The notes under the pieces were generated by a model. That model had not been told where the DNA came from. It was given only the letters and a program-made list of their open reading frames with translations, and did not search any database. Shown piece after piece: positions 56,994 to 64,000 of a stretch of 64,000 bases of DNA; positions within the stretch are counted from its first letter, which is position 1; each line of letters starts with the position of its first letter. The DNA lies in assembly GCF_001894805.1 (NCBI RefSeq), contig NZ_BCWX01000008.1, positions 62,001-126,000 of the forward strand. The letters run 5' to 3'. This DNA is from Rhodococcus globerulus NBRC 14531. Lineage in GTDB: Bacteria > Actinomycetota > Actinomycetes > Mycobacteriales > Mycobacteriaceae. The position numbers and the translations under genes were made by a program.

Positions 56994-57544
56994 GCGGGCA
57001 CCTCCTGCGTATCGGGGTTGAACCTCAAGATCCGAAATCGCTCTTCCACCAAGGTCTTGCCGTTGCCGTCGACGTAGTTCTTGAACAACGTGATGAAACA
57101 GCCGTGCCCGAGGCCGGTCTGCTTGAAAGGCGATATGGACTCGATCGTGAAGTGAGCGGTGACGTGGTCGCCCGGATTCAGTTCCGCGAAGTACTCCTGC
57201 TCCACATTGGTGGCGACAACCGAGGTGTAGCCGGCTTCGTCGAGCAGTGCGAGTAGGCGTGAGTAGGAAAAGTCCTCGGTGACGCCGTCGGCGCGGAGCT
57301 GCTGAACCTCGCGATAGCGCCGGTACCCGGACATCACCCAGGTCGAGATCATCGCGGGCGGGCAGACGACGTCGCGCCTACCGGTCGCCCTGGCCGCGTC
57401 GGCGTCCACGTAGACCGGGTTGTTGTCCTCGTGTGCTTCCACCCAGTTGCGAATCATCGCCTCGTTGACGGCGTAACGCGCAACTCGTGGCGGTTCGGCC
57501 TCCGTCCCGATGAATTGCGGGAACTGTGCCTCCAAGCTCTGCAC
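56990..57544 (-). CDS. MaoC-like dehydratase, ChsH2 N-terminal-domain equivalent
   Basis: The 184-residue hot-dog protein opens the 13-gene operon. VARYAVNEAMIRNWVEAHEDNNPVYVDADAA and the C-terminal VNGNGKTLVE-like segment (YVDGNGKTLVEERFRILRF) are typical of the FAS1-type MaoC domain of ChsH2. The catalytic Asp-His pair typical of the partner is not evident, so it is probably the binding half of a ChsH1-ChsH2 hydratase. The start is a GTG with GGAGG 5 bases before it. A KstR2-type palindrome lies 26 bases upstream. Confidence 0.83.
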   Translation of the reverse strand: MQSLEAQFPQFIGTEAEPPRVARYAVNEAMIRNWVEAHEDNNPVYVDADAARATGRRDVVCPPAMISTWVMSGYRRYREVQQLRADGVTEDFSYSRLLALLDEAGYTSVVATNVEQEYFAELNPGDHVTAHFTIESISPFKQTGLGHGCFITLFKNYVDGNGKTLVEERFRILRFNPDTQEVPA

Positions 57545-57569
57545 TGAAACCTCCAGTAGGGTTAGAGTT

Positions 57570-57585
57570 GATCAAGCGCTTGATC
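57570..57585. promoter_or_regulatory. Palindromic operator matching the KstR2 consensus
   Basis: GATCAAGCGCTTGATC is a perfect 16-bp palindrome. Its core fits the published KstR2 pattern AnCAAGnnCTTGnT exactly. It sits 26 bases before the minus-strand operon and about 140 bases before the KstR2-like TetR gene, in the right place to control the operon. No other copy was found by eye. Confidence 0.75.
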
Positions 57586-57723
57586 CTGAAGTTAGCATAG
57601 GAGCCGGGAAGTTGAAATACGGCGCCGGATCACACCTGATCGGGTACGAACTCAGGCCGTCAGGCAGGATTGCTCGAAAGAGAACACCTGCCCGAAACGG
57701 GACAGATCAGCAGCGGAGAGCAT

Positions 57724-58314
57724 GTGGCAGCCACACCCGATCGTCGAGACACAATCTTGGAAAGCTCGGCCGAACTGTTCGCGAAGAAGGGCGTCGCATC
57801 CACGACGGTCCGCGATATCGGCGAATCAGCAGGCGTGTTCTCCGGCAGCCTGTACCACTACTTCAAATCCAAGAACGCGATTGTCGCCGAACTGCTCCGG
57901 GTCTTCATGGCGGATATTCAGGAACGGTTCAACCAGGTCGAGCGATCGGCCGACGGGCCGGAGGCGGTGTTGCGGGGCCTCATCCGGGAGACCTTGATCG
58001 TGATCGAACTTCACCCGCACCCCACCGCGATCTACCAGAACGAACGGACATACCTTCGCGACAACGATCTGCTGCAGTCCGTCGACGGCCCCTCTCGCGA
58101 GGTTCGCGAGCATTGGCTCAAGGCCATTGCGGAAGGCGTCGAACAGGGGATCTTTCGCAAGGACATCGCCCCCGAGATCTTCTATCGGTCGGTGCGCGAC
58201 ACCTTGTGGTCGACAAACCATTGGCCGGACCGCCAGAAGTACACCACCGAGGAGTTTGCCGATCTGATGATCACGCTCTTCCTCTCCGGTTTCCGAATCC
58301 CGCCTAAATCCTGA
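57724..58314 (+). CDS. KstR2/KstR3-like TetR regulator
   Basis: A 196-residue regulator starting at a GTG with GGAG 5 bases upstream. The HTH reads STTVRDIGESAGVFSGSLYHYFKSKNAIVAELLRVF, very like the KstR2 pattern TTVRDIADGAGILSGSLYHHFASKEEMV. The C-terminal part (IYQNERTYLRD, FYRSVRDTLWSTNHW) also matches that group, which senses a CoA ester of a steroid intermediate. It is divergent from the 13-gene operon with the KstR2-type site between, so it is the best candidate for its repressor. The 3' end overlaps the MFS gene by 11 bases. Confidence 0.83.
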   Translation: MAATPDRRDTILESSAELFAKKGVASTTVRDIGESAGVFSGSLYHYFKSKNAIVAELLRVFMADIQERFNQVERSADGPEAVLRGLIRETLIVIELHPHPTAIYQNERTYLRDNDLLQSVDGPSREVREHWLKAIAEGVEQGIFRKDIAPEIFYRSVRDTLWSTNHWPDRQKYTTEEFADLMITLFLSGFRIPPKS

Positions 58315-59746
58315 GTTCCGGCAGCTCGATATCGATCGAGGTGCGGCCTTGCGGGAGCAGGAACGACACTCCGAAGACAACCACCGCGCACGCAGCGCAC
58401 ACCAGATAGGCGACGGCAAAACCTGCCCACGACGTCGAATGCTCACTACCGGCGACAACATAAGCGGCCAGGATAGTTGCCACCGTCGCACTGCAGAGAG
58501 TGCTGCCGGAGGTACGCAACAACGAGTTGACCCCGTTTGCCGCCGCAAGGCGCTGACGCGGCACCGCTACGAGAATAAGCAGCGAGAGGGTGCTGTAGAC
58601 GATCGCGGTTCCGATAGCCGTAATGAACAACGCGACAACCACTCCCCACAGGGGTTTACCCGCAACAGCGTGAATTCCGTAGCCACCGGCAAGAAATGCA
58701 GCGCCGGTCAACATCGCTGTACGCGAACCGAATCGGTCGGTGATGCGCACGGCGACCGGCGAGAACAGAACCATCGCGATGCTGGCGGGAATCTGGCACA
58801 GCGCCGCGGCGATGATGGTCAACCCGTATCCGGCCCCAGGACCCTGTGCGCCTTGCAATAACTGCGTGGTGATCAGCGTGTTCCCGAAGAACGCAAAGCC
58901 GACCAGAAGCGCGGCGATATGCGGGATCAGCACCGCACGCTTGACCAGGGCGCGAACGTCCACCAGAGGATTGACATTGCGTCGTTGCTGAAACACCCAG
59001 AGCGTGAAGAGAAGCGCCGACGACAACAGCATCGAGATCACCGAACCGCTCGCCCATCCCCAACTGCTGCCCTGTGTCATCGGGACAAGCAGCAAGACGA
59101 GCGCGGCGCTCAGGCCCACCGCACCGACCCCGTCGAAACGGCCGGACGGACTGACTTCCGACTCACGGATGAACAACGCGGCGGCAAGAGTCACCGACAA
59201 CCCGATTGCCGTGGTGATCCAGAACAGCACATGCCAGTTCGAGTACTGAGCGATCATCGCCGAGAACGGAATACCCAGAGCGGTACCAACTCCGAGCGTC
59301 GAACTCATCATGGCGACGGCGCCGTTCACCTTGTTCCGGGGCAGTTCGTCGCGCAGCAGGGAAATTCCGATGGGGATGACAGCGGCGCCTGCACCTTGGA
59401 GAGCTCGCGCGAAGATGAGCACGGAGATATTCGAGGACACCGCGCACAGCATCGATCCGAGCGTCATCAAGAAGAACGCGACCAACAACATTTTCTTCTT
59501 GCCGAACATGTCGGCTAGACGCCCGAAGATGGGCGTGACGACGGCGCCGACCAGAAGTGTCACCGTCACAAGCCAAGACACCGCGGTGCGACTGGCGCCG
59601 GTGAAGTGCGGAAGTTCGGGAAGCAGCGGAACTATGACGGTTTGCAAGACGGCCTGAAAAACAGCGCCTGCGGAAACGATGGGGAACAGGAAACGGGAGC
59701 GCGCTACAACCGGTGGGACTGCTGGTGCACGGTCCAGCGTCGTCAA
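58304..59746 (-). CDS. MFS drug/metabolite transporter, EmrB/QacA (DHA2) type
   Basis: The 480-residue protein has 14 probable helices. Motifs VTPIFGRLADMFGKKKMLL (MFS motif A) and ARALQGAGAAVIPIGISLLRDELP (motif C-like) are those of the DHA2 drug exporters. It starts at a TTG with AGGTGG upstream; a 41-bp perfect palindrome lies just before, where a TetR protein could bind. It is probably an efflux pump for a toxic substrate or product. It is convergent with the KstR2-like gene. Confidence 0.85.
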   Translation of the reverse strand: MTTLDRAPAVPPVVARSRFLFPIVSAGAVFQAVLQTVIVPLLPELPHFTGASRTAVSWLVTVTLLVGAVVTPIFGRLADMFGKKKMLLVAFFLMTLGSMLCAVSSNISVLIFARALQGAGAAVIPIGISLLRDELPRNKVNGAVAMMSSTLGVGTALGIPFSAMIAQYSNWHVLFWITTAIGLSVTLAAALFIRESEVSPSGRFDGVGAVGLSAALVLLLVPMTQGSSWGWASGSVISMLLSSALLFTLWVFQQRRNVNPLVDVRALVKRAVLIPHIAALLVGFAFFGNTLITTQLLQGAQGPGAGYGLTIIAAALCQIPASIAMVLFSPVAVRITDRFGSRTAMLTGAAFLAGGYGIHAVAGKPLWGVVVALFITAIGTAIVYSTLSLLILVAVPRQRLAAANGVNSLLRTSGSTLCSATVATILAAYVVAGSEHSTSWAGFAVAYLVCAACAVVVFGVSFLLPQGRTSIDIELPELRI

Positions 59747-59770
59747 CCTACCGCCACCTGTTCTCTAATA

Positions 59771-59811
59771 GTAAATATCCGTTCACCTACAGTAGGTGAA
59801 CGGATATTTAC
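59771..59811. promoter_or_regulatory. Perfect 41-bp palindrome between a TetR gene and the MFS exporter
   Basis: Arms of 20 bp (GTAAATATCCGTTCACCTAC and its complement) flank one A at 59791. The palindrome begins 24 bases upstream of the MFS start and 22 bases after the TetR stop. It is probably the exporter's operator, bound by the adjacent TetR; it may also act as a hairpin terminator for the TetR message. Confidence 0.8.
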
Positions 59812-59833
59812 CCCGCAAGTACAGTGACTACGA

Positions 59834-60394
59834 TCACCCGTCGAGAAGTTTCTGCACCAACGGCGCATAAATCGCGACAACCTCGGCCTGAGTGCCCGTC
59901 GCGTGACCGGCCAACATCCGTCGACGCATGACGGCCACTCCCGCCACCATCGACATCGCCAGTTCGGCGCGTAGTCGCGCGTCCGGCCCCGACAACCGAG
60001 CGGCCAGCGCGTCGATCATCTGCGTCGAATAGTTCTCACGCAGTTTGCGGTTGCTTTCCTCACTCACCCCACTCATGAAGAGCAGGCTCACCGACAACGG
60101 CTTGTACGGTTCCTGCGGTTTGGTGAACAGCGACACCATCCGCTCACCGAGAGAATCGTTCGGAGCGTCGAAAACGGTATTCGCCGCCGCCCGGAAGTCG
60201 ACCAACTCGTCGTACAACTGCTCTTTCGAACCGAAGTACTTGATGATGAGCGGTGCGCTGACCCCGACGTCTTCCGCGATGTCCTTGAGCGTGATTTCTC
60301 GATAGGGCCGCGTAGCGAAGGCCTTGCCGGCAGATTCCATGATCTGCGCGCGCGTCTCCTCCGAACTACGACGCCCCGACCGCGTACTCGTCAT
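59834..60394 (-). CDS. TetR-family regulator at the end of the ybaB-recR operon
   Basis: A 186-residue regulator with the HTH ITLKDIAEDVGVSAPLIIKYFGSKEQLYDELV. Its ATG shares one base with the recR stop (TGATG), so it is cotranscribed with recR; the longer frame upstream is recR read out of frame. The 41-bp palindrome directly downstream is its likely target, giving control of the MFS exporter. A TetR gene in tight coupling to recR is unusual and probably reflects insertion of the accessory block at this point. Confidence 0.8.
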   Translation of the reverse strand: MTSTRSGRRSSEETRAQIMESAGKAFATRPYREITLKDIAEDVGVSAPLIIKYFGSKEQLYDELVDFRAAANTVFDAPNDSLGERMVSLFTKPQEPYKPLSVSLLFMSGVSEESNRKLRENYSTQMIDALAARLSGPDARLRAELAMSMVAGVAVMRRRMLAGHATGTQAEVVAIYAPLVQKLLDG

Positions 60395-61014
60395 CAGGCG
60401 TTCCTGGACAATTCGCGGCGTCCGGACAATGCCCTGCCCAAGGTCAGCTCGTCCGCGAATTCGAGATCGCCACCCATCGGCAGACCGGAAGCCAAGCGCG
60501 AGACCGTCAAACCCGGAATGTCGCGCATCATCCGAACCAGATACGTCGCCGTTGCCTCCCCCTCGGTGTTGGGGTCGGTCGCGATGATCACCTCGGACAC
60601 GTCCACGCCATCCTCTTGGTTTGCGATGCGGGCCAACAACTCCCGAATGCGGAGCTGATCCGGCCCGACGCCGGACAACGGATTGAGTGCTCCACCGAGA
60701 ACGTGATAGCGCCCCTTGAACTCCCTTGTCCGCTCCACCGCCTGAACGTCTTTCGGTTCTTCTACGACGCAGATCACCGTTCGGTCGCGACGAGAATCCG
60801 CGCAGATCCTGCACTTCTCCTGATCGGACACAGTTCCGCACACCGTGCAGAACTGAACGCCGTCGCGGATGCGCTGCAGTGCATTCTTCAACCTGTCGAT
60901 CTCCGGCGGTTCAACCGACAGAAGATGAAAGGCGATGCGCTGGGCGCTCTTGGGACCGACCCCGGGAAGTTTTCCGAGTTCGTCGATCAGATCCTGAACG
61001 GGACCTTCGTACAC
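60394..61014 (-). CDS. recR: Recombination protein RecR
   Basis: The 206-residue RecR acts with RecO (and RecF) to load RecA on gapped [23 protein letters not shown] is the helix-hairpin-helix, C56, C59, C68 and C71 form the zinc finger, and a TOPRIM domain follows ([36 protein letters not shown]). The gene lies 12 bases after ybaB, the usual bacterial arrangement. Confidence 0.97.
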   Translation of the reverse strand: MYEGPVQDLIDELGKLPGVGPKSAQRIAFHLLSVEPPEIDRLKNALQRIRDGVQFCTVCGTVSDQEKCRICADSRRDRTVICVVEEPKDVQAVERTREFKGRYHVLGGALNPLSGVGPDQLRIRELLARIANQEDGVDVSEVIIATDPNTEGEATATYLVRMMRDIPGLTVSRLASGLPMGGDLEFADELTLGRALSGRRELSRNA

Positions 61015-61026
61015 GCGGGCTCGTCT

Positions 61027-61365
61027 CTAGAAACCGGGGAGACCGGGAAGGCCTCCGCCGAGTCCGCCGGCCAAGGGGCCGAGCTTCTCTGCTGCAACAT
61101 CCTGAGCCTTGCGCGATGCGTCTTCGATGGCGCCGATCACAAGATCCTGCAGGGTTTCGACATCGTCAGGGTCGACGACCTTGGGATCGATCTGCAGACC
61201 GACCACCTCACCGGTGCCCTTGACCGTGGCAATAACCAATCCGCCACCGGCCTGGCCAGTCACCTCCGCCTGTGCCATTTCCTGCTGCGCAGCCATCAAC
61301 TGCTGCTGCATCTGCTGAGCCTGAGCCAGCAATGCGGACATATCGGGTGCTCCACCTGGTTGCAC
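61027..61365 (-). CDS. ybaB: YbaB/EbfC nucleoid-associated protein
   Basis: A 112-residue dimeric DNA-binding protein. [36 protein letters not shown] is the characteristic start with a methionine- and glutamine-rich helix. A GTG at 61365, 6-7 bases after AAAGGA, is preferred to an earlier in-frame start. The C-terminus is glycine-rich ([15 protein letters not shown]). It precedes recR as in most bacteria; dnaX, often next, is not in this window. Confidence 0.93.
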   Translation of the reverse strand: MQPGGAPDMSALLAQAQQMQQQLMAAQQEMAQAEVTGQAGGGLVIATVKGTGEVVGLQIDPKVVDPDDVETLQDLVIGAIEDASRKAQDVAAEKLGPLAGGLGGGLPGLPGF

Positions 61366-61426
61366 GTGCGGTCCTTTCTCCAGAGTTATCCCCACCAGCG
61401 TAGTCGGTGCACGCTACCGTGAGCGG

Positions 61427-62236
61427 GTGCGCCGAAACCCGTCAGAGATCACAAAACTGCCTAATCGTCGTAGCCTCACGCTTGGTGTGGCTCTCGCAGC
61501 TACCTTGATCACCGCTGGATGCACTATCCCGACGGGCACAGCCGAGAGCGCCGCTGCGGTCACACCGGCGGCTGCGCCCGCTACCGAACCACTAATCGGC
61601 AAAGTCGTCTTCCTCGATCCCGGACACAACGGCGCGAACGACGACACCGTCAACACCCAGGTCCCCACCGGCCGCGGCGGCACCAAGAACTGCCAGACCA
61701 CCGGCACCAACACCGACGCCGGATTTGCCGAACACACCTTCAACTGGGAAGTCACAAGCCTGGTCAAGAGTGAACTCGAAGCCGAAGGCGCCACCGTCCT
61801 CCTGAGTCGGCCAGACGACACGAGCGTCGGATCATGCGTCGACGCCCGAGCCGAGGCAGCCAATGCGTCCGGCGCCGACATCGTGGTCAGCATTCACGCC
61901 GACGGCGCCGACGCCAGCGCAGAAGGCTTTCACGTCTGCTACTCCGCGCCGCCCCTCAACCCTGTTCAGGCCGGACCTTCCGTGACACTGGCCGAAACCA
62001 TGCGCGACTCCTTGATCGGCGCCGGACTCACACCGTCGACGTACATCGGCGAGAACGGCCTGTCGCCACGCGCAGACCTCACCGGACTCAATCTGGCGCA
62101 GCGACCGTCGATTCTCGTGGAACTGGGAAACATGCGTAACGCCGCCGAAGCCGCCCGGATGAGCAGCCCCGCAGGCCAAGCCGAATACGCCTCGGCGATC
62201 TCGGATGGCGTGCAGGCGTTTCTGACAAGCCAGTAG
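61427..62236 (+). CDS. N-acetylmuramoyl-L-alanine amidase, probable lipoprotein (Rv3717/Ami1-like)
   Basis: The 269-residue zinc amidase of the Amidase_3 type starts at a GTG. A lipoprotein signal LAATLITAGC gives a lipobox with C32. Zinc ligands are H67 in LDPGHNG, a Glu at about 102 and H157 in SIHADG. Two cysteines (about 89 and 137) may form a disulfide as in Rv3717. It cleaves peptide stems from peptidoglycan outside the membrane. It lies divergent from ybaB exactly as Rv3717 does from Rv3716c. The mycobacterial homologue is often called Ami1. Confidence 0.88.
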   Translation: MRRNPSEITKLPNRRSLTLGVALAATLITAGCTIPTGTAESAAAVTPAAAPATEPLIGKVVFLDPGHNGANDDTVNTQVPTGRGGTKNCQTTGTNTDAGFAEHTFNWEVTSLVKSELEAEGATVLLSRPDDTSVGSCVDARAEAANASGADIVVSIHADGADASAEGFHVCYSAPPLNPVQAGPSVTLAETMRDSLIGAGLTPSTYIGENGLSPRADLTGLNLAQRPSILVELGNMRNAAEAARMSSPAGQAEYASAISDGVQAFLTSQ

Positions 62237-62245
62237 TCGGCTTTC

Positions 62246-62300
62246 TGTGGACAACCTTTCTGGGGACAACCTTCCTGTGGATAACCACAGCTTATCCACA
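62246..62300. promoter_or_regulatory. Cluster of four DnaA-box-like sites
   Basis: TGTGGACAA (62246-62254), TGGGGACAA (62261-62269, one mismatch), TGTGGATAA (62276-62284) and, inverted, TTATCCACA (62292-62300). The first three are in register every 15 bp. Three of the four match the DnaA box TT(A/G)TCCACA perfectly. The last two also form a hairpin of 11-bp arms. Confidence 0.75.
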
Positions 62301-62350
62301 GGCTGATTTCGCAAGCGCCACAGCGGCGCCGCGCCAGCTACCGTTCCGGC

Positions 62351-62575
62351 ATGGGCACGTTCCTTCAAGCAGATCTTGATGCACTACAGCAACTTTCGAC
62401 GAATCTCCAAGCTCGAGCCGACGAGGTTGCCGGAGTCGACGCCATCGCACCGGTCGCCGACGCCTATCTGTTCATGGCCGGGCGAATCTCGGCATTGGCA
62501 GACGCCACCGCCCACACCGCGCGCCTGCTCGGAGCGGCAGACCGTGACTTCGCTGCCGCGCTTCACAGGATCTGA
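62351..62575 (+). CDS. Small WXG100-like helical protein
   Basis: A 74-residue protein, MGTFLQADLDALQQLSTNLQARADEV opening, predicted to be two helices joined near residues 32-36. The size and pattern fit the ESX/WXG100 and DUF2580-like superfamily, but the WXG turn is missing. It lies 6 bases before the DUF1023 hydrolase gene and is probably its partner in an exported or membrane-linked unit. No signal peptide is seen. Confidence 0.6.
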   Translation: MGTFLQADLDALQQLSTNLQARADEVAGVDAIAPVADAYLFMAGRISALADATAHTARLLGAADRDFAAALHRI

Positions 62576-62581
62576 ATTTCG

Positions 62582-64000
62582 ATGCGTCCGACTATCTCCG
62601 ACGTTCGCGCCTTCTCGCTTGAGCCACTGCGGACCGCGAGTTCCCAACTGATCGAGGCAGATCGGCGGGCCGAAGACATACTCGACGCGGCCCGACGCAC
62701 GGTAGAGCGCGAATTCGACGTCTGGAAAGGCGAAGCGGCAACAGCGGCCGCCGCCGAACTCTCGGCCACACTCCGCGTGTCCGGTCGAATCTCCATTGCT
62801 GTGCGAAATGTGGCGGACTGTTATGCCGGAGCGGCAAATACGCTCGGTCATGCGTACCGCGCAGTCAACATGATCATCGACGACGCGACTCTCACGCACG
62901 GTCTGACCGTCACCGACAACGGCGAGGTCTTTCCACCGGCGCCTGCAACACCGGGGAGTCTGGCAGATATTCTGCAAGGAGACCAATATGCCGAGGCTGC
63001 AGCAACTTTTGGCATCAGGCTCTCCGAGGCCCTCGACGCCGTGAAGCAGGCCGACCACACTGCCGCCGAGGCTTTGGCAACGGCATTGGGCCAACTCGCA
63101 GAGCTTCTGGGTCCTCCGGTCGCGGTTGTCAGTGACCCCATAGGCCTTCCCGGCAACCCCGCCGCACTGAGCAACTACTGGAACAGCATCTCCCCCGGCG
63201 AAAAAGACGCACTGGCACTGCGCGATCCGGCAATCGGAAGTCGAGACGGACTGCCTGCGCTTGACCGCGACTACTACAACCGGCGCTACTTGGAATCGAT
63301 GCGCGAAACATCGCCAAGCACCTACGCCGCCGTCGCCGCAGAGCTACGGCCGGACATGTTCCTCCTGGCGGTGAGCCCCGACGGACACACCGCCATCGCA
63401 CTCGGAAATCCCGATACCGCAGACAATGTCGCAACCCTGGTTCCCGGAACGGGGACCACCGTCGGCGGAATCGGCGGAGACCTTCAGAGAACCAGGGCGA
63501 TGTACGACGCGGCCCGCGTGGCATCGCCCGGATCCGTCAACTCGGTCATTCTCTGGTCCGGATACGATTCGCCGCCAACCATTCCCGATGCGGGGCTCGA
63601 CCGCTACGCCGATACTGCCGCGCCCGCGCTGGACGCATTCCAGGACGGCTTACGCGCATCCCACGACGGTCCTGCCTCGCACAACGTGGTCATCGGGCAT
63701 TCCTACGGCAGCACCGTCATCGGCGCCGCCACCACCGACGGAGGCTCACTGAACGTCGACGATCTGGTCTTCGTCGCGAGCCCAGGTGTCGACGCGGAGC
63801 GCGTCGACGAATTACGACTCGATACGACGGCGGGAGCCGATATGGGTGAACACGTCTACGCAACAACAGCATTCTGGGACCCCGTGCAGCTGATACCGAG
63901 AGCGCTCGGGATTCACGGTTTCGATCCGGCCGACCCCACGTTCGGCGCCCAGGTATTCACGAGCGCACCAGGCTCACCGGGGTTGGCAGTGCACAGCGAC
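62582..64000 (+). CDS. DUF1023 alpha/beta hydrolase with N-terminal helical domain, 5' part
   Basis: The frame is open to the window end, 473 codons, so the C-terminus is not seen. Residues 1-130 are helical with a WKGEAATAAAAEL segment close to a WxG turn, as in type VII-secreted proteins. Residues about 180 onward are a DUF1023 hydrolase: YDAARVASPGSVNSVILWSGYDSPP and the nucleophile elbow VVIGHSYGSTVIGAA with S374. The family is thought to be lipase- or esterase-like and some members are secreted toxins. The gene begins 6 bases after the WXG100-like gene. Confidence 0.8.
   Translation, partial: MRPTISDVRAFSLEPLRTASSQLIEADRRAEDILDAARRTVEREFDVWKGEAATAAAAELSATLRVSGRISIAVRNVADCYAGAANTLGHAYRAVNMIIDDATLTHGLTVTDNGEVFPPAPATPGSLADILQGDQYAEAAATFGIRLSEALDAVKQADHTAAEALATALGQLAELLGPPVAVVSDPIGLPGNPAALSNYWNSISPGEKDALALRDPAIGSRDGLPALDRDYYNRRYLESMRETSPSTYAAVAAELRPDMFLLAVSPDGHTAIALGNPDTADNVATLVPGTGTTVGGIGGDLQRTRAMYDAARVASPGSVNSVILWSGYDSPPTIPDAGLDRYADTAAPALDAFQDGLRASHDGPASHNVVIGHSYGSTVIGAATTDGGSLNVDDLVFVASPGVDAERVDELRLDTTAGADMGEHVYATTAFWDPVQLIPRALGIHGFDPADPTFGAQVFTSAPGSPGLAVHSD

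Noticed and set aside
62274-62302. DnaA-box pair as only a transcription terminator
   Set aside because: The hairpin lacks a T-run, and the boxes repeat at exact 15-bp spacing beyond the hairpin; termination may be a side role.

Overview
The window is high-GC actinobacterial chromosome, most likely Rhodococcus (erythropolis/qingshengii-like). The evidence is the prrA-prrB pair, the furA-katA pair, and the core order asd-ask-leuA-murT-gatD-recR-ybaB-amidase, which follows the Mycobacterium tuberculosis order Rv3708c to Rv3717. A DUF222/HNH gene and several steroid-type beta-oxidation genes also fit. The species cannot be fixed from the sequence alone. No rRNA, tRNA, CRISPR array or insertion sequence was seen, and no gene-free stretch exceeds 300 bp.

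Layout. 1-6.5 kb: end of a YdjM-type membrane hydrolase, a 25-bp tandem repeat, a small secreted protein, the PrrA/PrrB two-component system, an F420-type oxidoreductase, and catalase with its FurA regulator. 6.6-14.1 kb: a TetR-BVMO-GMC oxidase-acetoacetate decarboxylase-like operon, divergent from an Lcp-like DUF2236 oxygenase plus a CrtC/AttH lipocalin. A second TetR follows. 14.3-20.1 kb: a broken Tat-exported multicopper oxidase faces an intact paralogue in an operon with a CaiB-type CoA transferase and an HMG-CoA lyase-like enzyme. The same inverted repeat lies in front of both the DUF2236 gene and the broken oxidase. 20.3-23.8 kb: DUF222/HNH protein, a second DUF2236 oxygenase with its own TetR, and an orphan Imm51-type immunity protein.

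23.9-34.1 kb is core metabolism: asd-ask with an internal start for the aspartate kinase beta subunit, a decayed membrane-protein gene, leuA behind a leucine leader-peptide attenuator, LysR/EamA, and the murT-gatD peptidoglycan amidation pair.

34.1-60.4 kb is an accessory block separating gatD from recR, which are near neighbours in M. tuberculosis. It starts with an IclR regulator, a self-sufficient CYP116B-like P450 and an MHS transporter, then an LtrA protein and a fused acyl-CoA dehydrogenase-SDR pair. A 13-gene minus-strand operon (57.5 to 43.4 kb) follows. It encodes split ChsH2-like, ChsH1-like and Ltp2-like proteins, a DegT-fold protein with His at the PLP-lysine position, two SDRs, a thiolase, three acyl-CoA dehydrogenases (FadE34-, FadE26- and FadE27-like), an MDR reductase and a FadD17-like ligase. 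Together these look like machinery for CoA activation and shortening of a steroid or bile-acid side chain. A KstR2-type palindrome and a KstR2-like TetR sit at its head. An MFS exporter with a perfect 41-bp palindrome in front of it and a third-type TetR close the block.

60.4-64 kb returns to core genes: recR, ybaB, a lipoprotein amidase, a cluster of four DnaA-box-like sites, and a WXG100-like protein next to a DUF1023 hydrolase that runs off the end.
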